From Bacillota bacterium (GTDB taxonomy: Bacteria; Bacillota; Clostridia; Lachnospirales; Lachnospiraceae), in the NCBI GenBank assembly GCA_023443225.1, contig JAEZVF010000118.1:1-64000 (forward strand): a DNA stretch of 64,000 bases. The letters run 5' to 3'. Below are positions 34,857 through 44,008 of the stretch, piece after piece. Position 1 is the first letter of the stretch. Every line of letters begins with the position of its first letter. The position numbers and the translations under genes are program-made. The notes below the pieces were generated by a model. That model saw only the letters and a program-made list of their open reading frames with translations. It did not search any database and had not been told where the DNA came from.

Positions 34857-36683
34857 TTAATATCCGTAACCAGGGATCAAATATTGTAGATAGCTTTCTA
34901 AATCTTCAACGCCCAATGCGCTTTCTAATTTCGCAATAAAGCCTTCATAATCTACGGTTGCTAAATAGGAATTCATATCTGTCGTGCCATCAAAAATCTG
35001 TTCTGAATCCGCTGGGAAACTGAAATCTTTGTAATCAACTTCTTTTCCTTTGATATCAAAAGTAGCTGCTTCCACACCAGCGTACATAAGCTTTAATAAA
35101 ACTTGCTGTTGTTTTTGGTCGGCAGTACAATCTAATACAACTTTCATTCCGGCTAATGCATTAGAAGAGATGGTGTATATTCCTTGAATGTATCCTTTAT
35201 CCCCTACCATACCTGCATTCTCAAATTCTATGTCAAAAGAAGTGGTTGTATCGTCTTCTATACTTACAGTGCAAATTCCATTATAAGCTCCATCTTTTGA
35301 AGTTGCCTTTCCGGATACATCTAATAACTTTGTGTCATTTTCCGTAAACCAGAGAGTAAATCCAATATCTTTTCCTTTATTTGTTGTATAATAGCCAAAG
35401 GAATCATTTTGTGTTTCATCTATAGCTTTGAACTCTCGTCCCTTCACTTTTCCATTTTTGTCAACATATACATTCATGACAATTGGACTTTCTGAAGTAT
35501 AGTATTCTTTATTTGCAGACAGTTCATTTATAGAATCTTCAATTGCTTTATTATATTCTTCTTCTGTACAGATGTCTAAAGTTTTACACAAATCCTTAAT
35601 CACCTGATCATTCTTAGCCTCATTTAATATTGCCATACCGATATTGTAGGCATCCTCATCTGAAATCTCAGCCTTTATCGTTGTAAATTTGCTACTAATA
35701 TCAGAAGCGGTAAAGGTGGATCCCTTTTCGACAGTAACATTTTTAATGTTATTTACAATAAGTGATGAATATTTTTTCAAAAGCTTATTCAAAGTCTCTG
35801 GGGATAAGGAGTCATCCTTAAGAAGTTTTTGAAAATCTTCCATGTACTCACTGTAACTAAAACCATCTGGATATGAACCGGATGCTTCCATAATCTCATC
35901 AAATGAGAAAAGTAAGTAAGCACTGCTTAACTCAGGGATTGTCAAAAACATATCACTGGTGTCTGCATTCATGTAAAAATCAGCCGAGATTAGGGAAGTA
36001 CCATTGTAAGAAAGCCCAACATTGGATTTAGAATTACCTTCTTTTCCAAATGATGTTATAAAAGCTTCTATAGCTTCAACATTACCTATTCCAAGCATGC
36101 TGGTGAATTCTGGATTAAGTGTAAATTTAAGACTAAGATCTTGACCTACACCTTTCGTTAATTGTTCATCGTATGTAGCTAATGCTTTATCGTAAGATGC
36201 TGTGAGTTTATCAATGCCAGTATTTAAGCCCTTTTGTTCAACATAAGCATAATACTCAGCAGGACTTTTTGTCATTCGGGCTATTGTGTTTGCCAAGACA
36301 TTACGATTTGTAAATGCAGTAATTGTTCCAACAAGTACCACAGCTAATGCAACCAGAAGAGCAATGAATTTACCACTTACTTTCTTCCTAGGAATATCAA
36401 TATAATTTGTTGTTGTCTCTGTTTGAGAATTATCGATTGGATTCATATAAGAATCAGCGTCTGTATTCACATATGTATTATTAGAATCAGCGTCTGTATT
36501 CACATATGTATTATTAGAATCAGAATTCTCATCCGCGGATAAATTAGAATCATTCGGAGCTGTATTCAAATCTTCCTCTTTCATATTTGATGAATCAAAG
36601 GAATCCGTTGAATCAATGACTTCATTCATATCATTGAGATTCATACTCTCGTTATCATTTGTACTGTTATTTATATCTCCCAT
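34857..36683 (-). CDS. Large membrane-anchored extracytoplasmic protein with N-terminal repeats
   Basis: 608 aa from the second Met. The first ~105 residues are acidic and Asn/Asp/Ser/Thr-rich, including an 11-residue tandem repeat SNNTYVNTDAD. One membrane segment follows (KFIALLVALAVVLVGTITAF), and then about 480 residues outside the membrane. That part looks like repeated beta-rich modules with lipoprotein-like or LolA-like character (DLSLKFTLNPEF, NVGLSYNGTSLISADFYMN). It may belong to an uncharacterised Lachnospiraceae family; no catalytic motif is visible. GGAG lies 6 bases before this ATG; the ATG 12 bases upstream (36695) is an alternative. Confidence 0.75.
   Translation of the reverse strand: MGDINNSTNDNESMNLNDMNEVIDSTDSFDSSNMKEEDLNTAPNDSNLSADENSDSNNTYVNTDADSNNTYVNTDADSYMNPIDNSQTETTTNYIDIPRKKVSGKFIALLVALAVVLVGTITAFTNRNVLANTIARMTKSPAEYYAYVEQKGLNTGIDKLTASYDKALATYDEQLTKGVGQDLSLKFTLNPEFTSMLGIGNVEAIEAFITSFGKEGNSKSNVGLSYNGTSLISADFYMNADTSDMFLTIPELSSAYLLFSFDEIMEASGSYPDGFSYSEYMEDFQKLLKDDSLSPETLNKLLKKYSSLIVNNIKNVTVEKGSTFTASDISSKFTTIKAEISDEDAYNIGMAILNEAKNDQVIKDLCKTLDICTEEEYNKAIEDSINELSANKEYYTSESPIVMNVYVDKNGKVKGREFKAIDETQNDSFGYYTTNKGKDIGFTLWFTENDTKLLDVSGKATSKDGAYNGICTVSIEDDTTTSFDIEFENAGMVGDKGYIQGIYTISSNALAGMKVVLDCTADQKQQQVLLKLMYAGVEAATFDIKGKEVDYKDFSFPADSEQIFDGTTDMNSYLATVDYEGFIAKLESALGVEDLESYLQYLIPGYGY
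36451..36523. repeat. 33-bp tandem repeat in the 608-aa protein gene
   Basis: Units beginning GAATCAGCGTCTGTATTCAC at 36451 and 36484 are identical over 33 bases, with a third partial copy at 36517-36523. In the protein this is SNNTYVNTDAD repeated. Confidence 0.85.
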
Positions 36684-36792
36684 TCTTTTCTCCATTTCTT
36701 TTCCTACTATATTATAGAAATTCTACAAGTAAAATGTTATCAGATGCGGTTTGTAAAGTCAATTAAATTTTGATTAGAATGAATCTCAATAA

Positions 36793-36809
36793 AACGAAAC
36801 ATTTTCGTT
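36793..36809. promoter_or_regulatory. Palindromic operator candidate
   Basis: AACGAAA-CAT-TTTCGTT, perfect 7-bp arms. A partial second copy, AAACATTTCGTTAA, lies at 36841-36854. Both are in the 400-base divergent gap upstream of the cellobiose phosphorylase gene. Confidence 0.5.
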
Positions 36810-36906
36810 AGGTAAATAGCGTGTTATATCAATTATACCTAAACATTTCGTTAAAATTAATGTATTTTTCACAAGTTAATTAGTTGATTTTTGTATATTA
36901 TACTCA

Positions 36907-36935
36907 TTGAATTACATGGTATCATATAATATAAT
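36907..36935 (+). promoter_or_regulatory. Promoter of the cellobiose phosphorylase gene
   Basis: TTGAAT (36907-36912), 17-base spacer, TATAAT (36930-36935). The predicted start is near 36942, giving a leader of about 170 bases. Confidence 0.7.
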
Positions 36936-36936
36936 G

Positions 36937-36955
36937 AACATGTAAACGGCATGTT
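36937..36955. promoter_or_regulatory. LacI-like operator over the transcription start
   Basis: AACATG-TAAACGG-CATGTT, an inverted repeat with a GTAAACGG core, directly after the -10 box. Confidence 0.55.
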
Positions 36956-37031
36956 TTCAAGATTTACTGCATTTTTGGGTTTCTTATATGATTTATTACA
37001 AGAATTATTGAATTAGAAATTATTACTAGAG

Positions 37032-37046
37032 AAGTTTACGAAACTT
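37032..37046. promoter_or_regulatory. Second downstream palindrome before the cellobiose phosphorylase gene
   Basis: AAGTTT-ACG-AAACTT, perfect 6-bp arms with a 3-base centre, about 65 bases before the start codon. It shares the CGAAAC element with the site at 36793. Confidence 0.5.
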
Positions 37047-37110
37047 TAGTAAATTATAGCGGGAATGGAAATGGTAAAAGAGTACACCCGTAGAAAAGGA
37101 GATAAAATAT

Positions 37111-39549
37111 ATGAAGTTTGGTTATTTTGATGACGCAAAGAAAGAATATGTCATTACCACCCCACAGACTCCTTATCCTTGGATTAATTACTTAGGATCA
37201 CAAGAGTTCTTTTCCTTAATTTCAAATACGGCAGGAGGTTACAGTTTCTATAAAGATGCGAAGTTAAGAAGAATTACCCGTTTTCGTTATAATAATGTAC
37301 CCTTAGATTTAGGTGGAGGACGTTATTATTACTTATACGATGAAGGTGATTTCTGGTCACCAGGCTGGGCTCCAGCAAAAAGAGAATTGGATAGCTATGA
37401 ATGCCGTCATGGTATGGGATACACCAAAATAACCGGTAAAAGAAATAATATTGAGACTGAGGTAACTTTCTTCGTTCCTTTGAATTACAATGGTGAGGTA
37501 CATAAGGTAGTTGTTAAGAATACTGGTAAAGTAAAAAAGGATGTCAAGTTGTTTTCCTTTATTGAGTGGTGTCTATGGAATGCTCAAGACGACTCTACTA
37601 ATTTCCAGAGAAATTTTAACACTGGAGAAGTTGAAATTAAGGGATCGGTAATCTATCATAAGACAGAGTACAAAGAGCGTAGAGATCATTATGCATTTTT
37701 CTCAGTGAATGCTCCAATTGCTGGCTTTGATTCTGATAGAGAGAGTTTTCTTGGTACCTACAACGGTTTTGAGAACCCACAGACAGTTGCTGCTGGGAAA
37801 TCAAATAATTCTATAGCGGATGGCTGGTCACCAATTGCTTCTCATTGTGTAGAAGTTTCCCTTGAACCAGGTGAAACGAAAGAATATGTATTTGTTTTAG
37901 GTTATGTAGAAAATCCGATCGAAGATAAATGGGAATCAAAGAACGTTATCAATAAGAAAAAAGCCGAAGAGATGATTGCTAGATTTGCTAATGTCAAGGA
38001 TGTAGATGCGGCTCTGGAAGAGTTAGAAAAGGACTGGGATAGATTATTATCAAAATATACGCTAAGTTCGAAAGATGATAAATTAAATCGTATGGTAAAT
38101 ATATGGAATCAATATCAGTGTATGGTTACCTTCAATTTATCAAGAAGTGCATCTTATTTCGAATCTGGTATTGGTAGAGGAATGGGATTCCGTGATTCAA
38201 ACCAAGATTTACTTGGTTTCCTTCATCAGATACCGGATCGTGCAAGAGAAAGAATTATTGATTTGGCATCTACACAGTTAGAAGATGGTGGTGCTTATCA
38301 TCAATATCAACCATTAACCAAAAAGGGTAATGACGAAATAGGTGGTAACTTTAATGATGATCCACTGTGGCTGATCCTTGCAGTTGTAGCTTATATTAAG
38401 GAAACGGGTGATTACAGTATATTAGATGTTATGACACCATTTGATAATGATGATAGTAAAGCTACACCACTTTCTGACCATTTGAAGAGATCCTTTGATC
38501 ATGTTATTAATAATGTTGGACCACATGGATTACCTTTAATCGGAAGAGCAGACTGGAATGACTGTTTAAATCTGAACTGTTTCTCCACAGAACCAGGGGA
38601 ATCCTTCCAAACAACAACCAGCAAAGAGGGTAAAGTAGCAGAATCTGTTATGATAGCAGGTATGTTTACTTTCATTGGCGACGAATATGCTAAGTTAATG
38701 GAGAAGATAGGTAATCGGGTAGAAGCTGACAGAGCTTTTGCTGAAGTAGAAAAGATGAGAAAAATCATTATGAAAGATGGTTTTGATGGTGAGTGGTTCT
38801 TAAGAGCATATGACGACTTTGGGAAGAAAGTTGGAAGTAAGGAATGTGAAGAAGGAAAAATCTTTATCGAACCCCAAGGTTTCTGTGTCATGGGCGGATG
38901 TGGTATTGAAGATGGTAAAGCAATTAAAGCATTGGATTCCGTAGAAGAACGTTTGGGAACAAAATATGGTTTGGTAATGAACAATCCGGGGTTTACAAAA
39001 TATTATGTAGAATATGGTGAGATCTCAACTTATCCGGCAGGTTATAAAGAAAATGCAGGTATCTTCTGCCATAATAATGCTTGGATTATGTGTGCAGAAG
39101 CGGTAGTCGGCCGTGGTGAAAAGGCTTTCGACTATTATACAAGAATAGCACCGGCCTATACTGAAGAGTACAGTGAGATTCACAGAACAGAGCCATATGT
39201 GTATTCACAAATGATTGCTGGTAAAGATGCAAAACGTTTTGGTGAATCTAAGAACTCTTGGCTAACCGGTACGGCTTCATGGAACTTTGTAGCTATTTCA
39301 CAATATATATTAGGTATTAAACCAGAATATGACGGACTTATGGTAGATCCTGCTATACCAGCAGAATGGGATGGATATCAGGTAACTAGACAATTCAGAG
39401 GAGATATTTATAACATTACTGTTAAGAATCCGAATCATGTTTCCACTGGTGTTTCTAAGATGACAGTGGATGGTATGGTTGTTGATGGCAATGTGATTCC
39501 TGTATTTGGGGATGGTAAAGAACATAAGGTTGAAATTGTATTAGGATAA
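37111..39549 (+). CDS. Cellobiose phosphorylase (GH94)
   Basis: Splits cellobiose with phosphate into glucose-1-phosphate and glucose, saving ATP during cellulose fermentation. It has 812 aa, the length of cellobiose phosphorylases (cellodextrin phosphorylases are nearer 980), with no signal peptide, hence cytoplasmic. Order: N-terminal beta-sandwich (1-290), helical linker, (alpha/alpha)6 barrel with GFRDSNQDLLGF (D362) lining the substrate site, and ADWND (about 480-484) holding the general-acid Asp, then a C-terminal beta domain. Start follows AAAAGGAG. The gene is monocistronic, with its own operators and terminator. Specificity for laminaribiose or another beta-disaccharide cannot be fully excluded. 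Confidence 0.94.
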   Translation: MKFGYFDDAKKEYVITTPQTPYPWINYLGSQEFFSLISNTAGGYSFYKDAKLRRITRFRYNNVPLDLGGGRYYYLYDEGDFWSPGWAPAKRELDSYECRHGMGYTKITGKRNNIETEVTFFVPLNYNGEVHKVVVKNTGKVKKDVKLFSFIEWCLWNAQDDSTNFQRNFNTGEVEIKGSVIYHKTEYKERRDHYAFFSVNAPIAGFDSDRESFLGTYNGFENPQTVAAGKSNNSIADGWSPIASHCVEVSLEPGETKEYVFVLGYVENPIEDKWESKNVINKKKAEEMIARFANVKDVDAALEELEKDWDRLLSKYTLSSKDDKLNRMVNIWNQYQCMVTFNLSRSASYFESGIGRGMGFRDSNQDLLGFLHQIPDRARERIIDLASTQLEDGGAYHQYQPLTKKGNDEIGGNFNDDPLWLILAVVAYIKETGDYSILDVMTPFDNDDSKATPLSDHLKRSFDHVINNVGPHGLPLIGRADWNDCLNLNCFSTEPGESFQTTTSKEGKVAESVMIAGMFTFIGDEYAKLMEKIGNRVEADRAFAEVEKMRKIIMKDGFDGEWFLRAYDDFGKKVGSKECEEGKIFIEPQGFCVMGGCGIEDGKAIKALDSVEERLGTKYGLVMNNPGFTKYYVEYGEISTYPAGYKENAGIFCHNNAWIMCAEAVVGRGEKAFDYYTRIAPAYTEEYSEIHRTEPYVYSQMIAGKDAKRFGESKNSWLTGTASWNFVAISQYILGIKPEYDGLMVDPAIPAEWDGYQVTRQFRGDIYNITVKNPNHVSTGVSKMTVDGMVVDGNVIPVFGDGKEHKVEIVLG

Positions 39550-39575
39550 TTGAATAATTAAAAATAATATTGATA

Positions 39576-39614
39576 GGCTCCAGCGGAATTAGATAACTCC
39601 ACTGGAGCTTTTTA
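39576..39614 (+). terminator. Terminator after the cellobiose phosphorylase gene
   Basis: GCTCCAG and CTGGAGC arms, with inner pairs GGA/TCC, followed by TTTTTATTT. Confidence 0.85.
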
Positions 39615-39618
39615 TTTC

Positions 39619-39647
39619 TTGTGTAATGCTGTTATTTTAGGTATAAT
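39619..39647 (+). promoter_or_regulatory. Promoter of the amidohydrolase / adenine deaminase pair
   Basis: TTGTGT (39619-39624), 17-base spacer, TATAAT (39642-39647), about 50 bases before the amidohydrolase start. Confidence 0.6.
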
Positions 39648-39698
39648 CTAGATATATCATAAGCCATTTTGACGGAGACCATTTCAGGAGGAAATTAA

Positions 39699-40859
39699 AT
39701 GGATATAAAGAAGGAAATAGATGTAATCAGTAATTATATCATAAGGTTGCGGAAACATTTTCATATGTATCCGGAGCTTGGCATGCAGGAATTTGAAACC
39801 TGTAAAAGAATAAAAGAAGAATTAGCAAATATGGAGATCCCCTTTGTATCTGCCGGTGAGACAGGCGTAATCGGATTCGTGGGGAAAGGGCCAAAAGTAA
39901 TAGCCTTACGGGCTGATATGGATGCACTTAAGATCTTGGAGAAAAATGACATCAGTTATAAGTCCAAAATACCTGGAGTTATGCATGCATGTGGTCACGA
40001 TGCTCATATGGCTGCGCTGCTTGGGGCTGCCGATATATTAAAGCGTCACGAAAAGGAGTTAACATGCACCATTAAGTTGATTTTTCAACCATCGGAAGAG
40101 AATTGCAGGGGTGCTAAATTAATTGTAGATAGTGGAAATTTAGATGATGTATCTGCAATTTTTGGACTTCATGTATTTGGTGATATTCCATGTGGAAAAG
40201 TATCAATTGAAGCCGGACCAAGAATGGCTGCCTCGGATATATTTCATATTAAGCTTACAGGCAAGTCCGGGCATGCCGGAAAACCCCAACAATGTTCAGA
40301 TGTAACAGTAGCTGGTGCGGCCTTAGTCTTAAATCTACAATCCATCGTCAGTAGGGAAATGGATCCAGTGGATTCTGCCGTTGTTACGGTTGGACATTTT
40401 ACCTCAGGCTCCCAACACAATATCATTTCTGGAGAAGCATATCTGGAAGGCACTGCAAGAACATTTTCTCGTCAGGCAGGAAACCACATTGAAGATTCTG
40501 TCAAAAGAATTGCTCAAGGGACTGCATTAAATTACAGGGTAACTGCTCATGTGGATTATGAGCGCTCCTTACATCCTGTGGTTGTTAATGATGCTAAATT
40601 ATCCGATGTGGCGAAAACAGCAGCTAAGAGACTATTTCCAGATGAGGATATTATCAATGTACCTAAAATGATGTTAGGAGAAGATTTTTCTGTTTACCAG
40701 CAAAGAGTTCCAGGAGTGTTTGCGTTTATCGGTGCTGGGAATGATGCAATGGGAAGGGCTTATCCAAATCATCACGAGCGTTTTAATATAGATGAGCATG
40801 CAGTAATTAATGCTGCACAGCTGTATGTGGCTTTTGCTATGGAGATGAATGAAAAATAG
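39699..40859 (+). CDS. M20 family amidohydrolase
   Basis: Zinc- or manganese-dependent amidohydrolase/deacylase, 386 aa, of the IAA-amino-acid/N-acetyl-diaminopimelate deacetylase/hippurate hydrolase group (peptidase family M20D). Metal ligands: C98 and H100 in HACGHDAHM, the catalytic Glu pair in FQPSEEN, GLHVFG and a C-terminal His in the PNHHERF region. A dimerisation domain lies at about 180-290. The substrate is not predictable. Its 3' end overlaps the longest reading frame of the next gene but not the chosen start, 32 bases downstream. Confidence 0.92.
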   Translation: MDIKKEIDVISNYIIRLRKHFHMYPELGMQEFETCKRIKEELANMEIPFVSAGETGVIGFVGKGPKVIALRADMDALKILEKNDISYKSKIPGVMHACGHDAHMAALLGAADILKRHEKELTCTIKLIFQPSEENCRGAKLIVDSGNLDDVSAIFGLHVFGDIPCGKVSIEAGPRMAASDIFHIKLTGKSGHAGKPQQCSDVTVAGAALVLNLQSIVSREMDPVDSAVVTVGHFTSGSQHNIISGEAYLEGTARTFSRQAGNHIEDSVKRIAQGTALNYRVTAHVDYERSLHPVVVNDAKLSDVAKTAAKRLFPDEDIINVPKMMLGEDFSVYQQRVPGVFAFIGAGNDAMGRAYPNHHERFNIDEHAVINAAQLYVAFAMEMNEK

Positions 40860-40890
40860 GGTGTTTCATGACTTTTCAGGAGGTGTATTT

Positions 40891-42669
40891 ATGACTACAT
40901 TTAGTGCTAATTGGATTAGGGAACAGCAGGAACGTGTTATGGTTTCTGTAAAAGGGAAAACACCAGATTTAATTCTAAAAAATGCAACCTTTGTTAATGT
41001 ATTTACCGATGAACTGGAAACCGGAGATATTGCTATTCATAATGGAATCATTGTGGGTATTGGGGAGTATTCGGTTACAGAGAAATCAAATAGTATGGAT
41101 TGTAGCGGGATGGTAATAAGTCCGGGCTTTATCGATGGACATATTCACATAGAAAGTTCCATGCTAGCACCTTCTGAATTTGCAGCTGCAGTAATACCTC
41201 ATGGAACGACTGCTGTTGTAACTGATCCACACGAAATCGCTAATGTAGCAGGGACAGCCGGGATTGATTATATGCTGGAAAGTACTGCTGGATTGCTGTT
41301 AGATGTATATGTGATGTTACCTTCTTGTGTACCGGCAACTTCACTAGATGAGTCTTATGAGGTATTGGGAGCAGGGCAGTTAGAACAGTATTTTGGAAAT
41401 GAAAGAGTTTTGGGACTTGCAGAATTAATGAATTCCTTTGGTACCATACAGGGGGATATCGATATATTCAAAAAATTAGAACTAGCTAAAAATTATAATA
41501 AGCTGGTAGATGGTCATGCTCCAGGTCTTAAAAGGGATGAGCTAAATGCATATATAACAGCAGGAGTGGCATCGGATCATGAATGTAGTACAGTAATGGA
41601 AGCTATGGAGAAATTAAAACGTGGTCAGTGGATTATGATTCGCGAGGGAACGGCAGCTAAAAATATGGACGCCTTAGCGCCGCTATTCCAAGAGCCCTAT
41701 TGCAATCGGTGCATGTTTGTGACAGACGATAAACACCCTGGTGATTTATTAAATTATGGGCATATGGACTATCTACTTCGTAAGGCTGTTAGTATGGGAG
41801 CAGATCCAATTCAGGCGATAAAGATGGCGACAAAGCAACCAGCTGAATATTTTGGTTTACGGAATACCGGTGCAATTGCACCCGGATATAAGGCGGATTT
41901 GGTTGTTCTGGATAATTTACGGAATATGCAGGTAAAGTCAGTTTTCAAAGATGGTATTCTGGTAGCGAAGGAATGCAAGTGTGTGGTTGATGTTCGGAAG
42001 AATGATATCAATAAAACCTTGGAGATACAAAATAATTTAGATAAGAGCCGGATATATCAATCCTTTCATATGAAGGAATTAGAGCCTGGCGATTTTGTGA
42101 TTAAGGGAAAAGGAACGCTCATGAAGGTGATAGAATTGACACCGGGAGAACTTTTGACGAAAGAACGAACCCTTCCCTTTATAGAACCGGGGACAGATAT
42201 ATCCAGGGATATAATAAAGCTTGCAGTGATAGAACGTCATCATAACACTGGTCATATTGGTCTTGGATTTTTGAAGGGTTATGGATTAAAAAATGGAGCA
42301 GTGGCTTCTAGTATTTCTCATGATTCTCATAATTTGATTGTGGCAGGAACGAACGATGCTGATATGGCTCTTGCCGCAAATTGTATTAGAGAAAATCAAG
42401 GTGGTATCACCATAGCCTCTGAGGGCAGAATTGTGAAGAAATTAGCTCTTCCCATTGCTGGTTTAATGTGTGAGATGAATGCAGAAGAGGTAGAAGAAGT
42501 CATGACTTTTATGAAAAATGAAGCCAGACTAATGGGGGTTTCAGAAGAAATCGATCCTTTTATGACACTTGCATTCATAAGCCTTCCGGTTATTCCTGAA
42601 ATACGTTTGACCACGTTAGGGTTGGTAGATGTTGAGAATCAAACATTAATAAATCCAATTTTAAATTAA
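40891..42669 (+). CDS. ade: Adenine deaminase
   Basis: Hydrolytic deamination of adenine to hypoxanthine and ammonia for purine salvage. It has 592 aa and is of the amidohydrolase-fold Ade family (as in B. subtilis AdeC), not the adenosine-deaminase-like type. Metal ligands H84 and H86 in GFIDGHIHIESS, then DPHEIANVAG, LVDGHAPGL and FVTDDKHPGDLL; the C-terminal domain contains the family's SHDSHN segment. The ATG at 40891 follows GGAGGTG by 6 bases. Probably co-transcribed with the M20 amidohydrolase. Confidence 0.95.
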   Translation: MTTFSANWIREQQERVMVSVKGKTPDLILKNATFVNVFTDELETGDIAIHNGIIVGIGEYSVTEKSNSMDCSGMVISPGFIDGHIHIESSMLAPSEFAAAVIPHGTTAVVTDPHEIANVAGTAGIDYMLESTAGLLLDVYVMLPSCVPATSLDESYEVLGAGQLEQYFGNERVLGLAELMNSFGTIQGDIDIFKKLELAKNYNKLVDGHAPGLKRDELNAYITAGVASDHECSTVMEAMEKLKRGQWIMIREGTAAKNMDALAPLFQEPYCNRCMFVTDDKHPGDLLNYGHMDYLLRKAVSMGADPIQAIKMATKQPAEYFGLRNTGAIAPGYKADLVVLDNLRNMQVKSVFKDGILVAKECKCVVDVRKNDINKTLEIQNNLDKSRIYQSFHMKELEPGDFVIKGKGTLMKVIELTPGELLTKERTLPFIEPGTDISRDIIKLAVIERHHNTGHIGLGFLKGYGLKNGAVASSISHDSHNLIVAGTNDADMALAANCIRENQGGITIASEGRIVKKLALPIAGLMCEMNAEEVEEVMTFMKNEARLMGVSEEIDPFMTLAFISLPVIPEIRLTTLGLVDVENQTLINPILN

Positions 42670-42718
42670 ATTGTGTTACATCAATTTAAGCAGGTAATAT
42701 TTATTACAGTATAGATTA

Positions 42719-42757
42719 AAAATAGCGTATGAATTTAATAATTCATGCGCTATTTTT
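42719..42757 (+). terminator. Terminator after ade
   Basis: AAATAGCGTATGAATT pairs with AATTCATGCGCTATTT (one G-U), 4-base loop, ending in T. It is symmetric enough to serve the convergent coaBC side too. Confidence 0.85.
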
Positions 42758-42807
42758 CGGTTATTGATGTGATAAACATATCGCATTTTTAGTGGGGGTC
42801 ATACAAC

Positions 42808-43995
42808 TTAGTGTGATAAAATATAATCGATAAGCTCTTCCGCAACTTCCTCTTTACTTAAGAGAGGTAGTTCAAGGGTTTGGTCTTTTGTTATAAGAGT
42901 TACTATGTTGGTGTCGGTTCCAAAACCTGCACCAGGTTGTTTAAGATTATTAGCAACGATCATGTCAATGTGTTTCTTTTCCAGTTTTGCCTTGGAATTT
43001 TCTATTAGGTTTTCGGTCTCCATAGAAAAACCACATAAGAATTGTCCAGGCTTCCGATTCTCACCGAGATATTTTAGAATATCTACCGTTCGTTCGAGTT
43101 CTATCGTAAGGTCTCCATCCTTTTTCTTAACCTTCTCATCGGAAACGCTCTTTGATTGGTAATCCGCAACCGCCGCAGCTTTTATGATAATATCCTGCGA
43201 ATCGTAGGTAGCTTTTACTGCTTCAAACATATCATTTGCTGATTCCGCCGTGATGACCTTGACGAAAGGGGGGAGTGGTGTAGCTGTTTTCCCGGTTATC
43301 AGTGTGACAGTAGCTCCACGATGCATACAATGTTTTGCTATCGCATACCCCATTTTTCCGGTAGAATGGTTGCTGATGTAACGAACAGGATCCAGCTTCT
43401 CTATCGTGGGACCAGCAGTTACTAATACATTTTTGCCTGCCATATCCTTTTTATGAGCAATTTCTTTTAAAATGTAATCTAAGAGTACTTGTTCTGATGG
43501 CATTTTTCCAGCTCCGGTGTCACCACATGCTAAGTAGCCAGTGTCCGGTGTAATTACTTCCATTCCGTAATGAATCAATTTCTGTATATTATCCTGAACA
43601 ATAGGGTTTAAATACATATTTGTATTCATAGCAGGAGCTATTATCTTTTTACAAGGACATGCCATCACTGTGGTAGTCAGCATATCGTCAGCAATTCCAT
43701 TTGCAAGTTTTCCAATAACATTGGCTGAGGCAGGAGCAATTAAAACGACGTCGGTCTGTTTTGCAAGTGATACATGCTCCACACTATATTGAAAGTTTCG
43801 GTCAAAGGTATCAATCAGACACTTGTTACCTGTTAATGTTTCGAAGGTTATGGGATTAATAAAATTCGTTGCATTTTTTGTCATCAATACAGTAACATTA
43901 ATCTTAAGTTTTTTTAACATACTAGCCAGATTTGCGATCTTATATGCCGCAATGCTTCCGGTAACAGCGAGTACTACATTCTTTTTTTCTAACAT
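42808..43995 (-). CDS. coaBC: Bifunctional phosphopantothenoylcysteine synthetase/decarboxylase
   Basis: Carries out the second and third steps from pantothenate to CoA: joining phosphopantothenate with cysteine (CoaB, C-terminal) and decarboxylating the product (CoaC, N-terminal, FMN). It has 395 aa. CoaC landmarks: H74 in SVEHVSLA, PAMN at 121-124 and C157 in ACGDTGAGKM. The CoaB domain starts near 185 (KNVLVTAGPTIEKLDPVRYISNHSTGKMG). It lies 13 bases after coaX on the same strand, so the first CoA steps are in one operon. Confidence 0.96.
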   Translation of the reverse strand: MLEKKNVVLAVTGSIAAYKIANLASMLKKLKINVTVLMTKNATNFINPITFETLTGNKCLIDTFDRNFQYSVEHVSLAKQTDVVLIAPASANVIGKLANGIADDMLTTTVMACPCKKIIAPAMNTNMYLNPIVQDNIQKLIHYGMEVITPDTGYLACGDTGAGKMPSEQVLLDYILKEIAHKKDMAGKNVLVTAGPTIEKLDPVRYISNHSTGKMGYAIAKHCMHRGATVTLITGKTATPLPPFVKVITAESANDMFEAVKATYDSQDIIIKAAAVADYQSKSVSDEKVKKKDGDLTIELERTVDILKYLGENRKPGQFLCGFSMETENLIENSKAKLEKKHIDMIVANNLKQPGAGFGTDTNIVTLITKDQTLELPLLSKEEVAEELIDYILSH

Positions 43996-44008
43996 CCTAC
44001 ATCATCCC

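Noticed and set aside
38499..38984. A 161-codon open frame opposite the cellobiose phosphorylase gene
   Set aside because: Antisense shadow of a strongly conserved GH94 barrel; no ribosome site or recognisable family.
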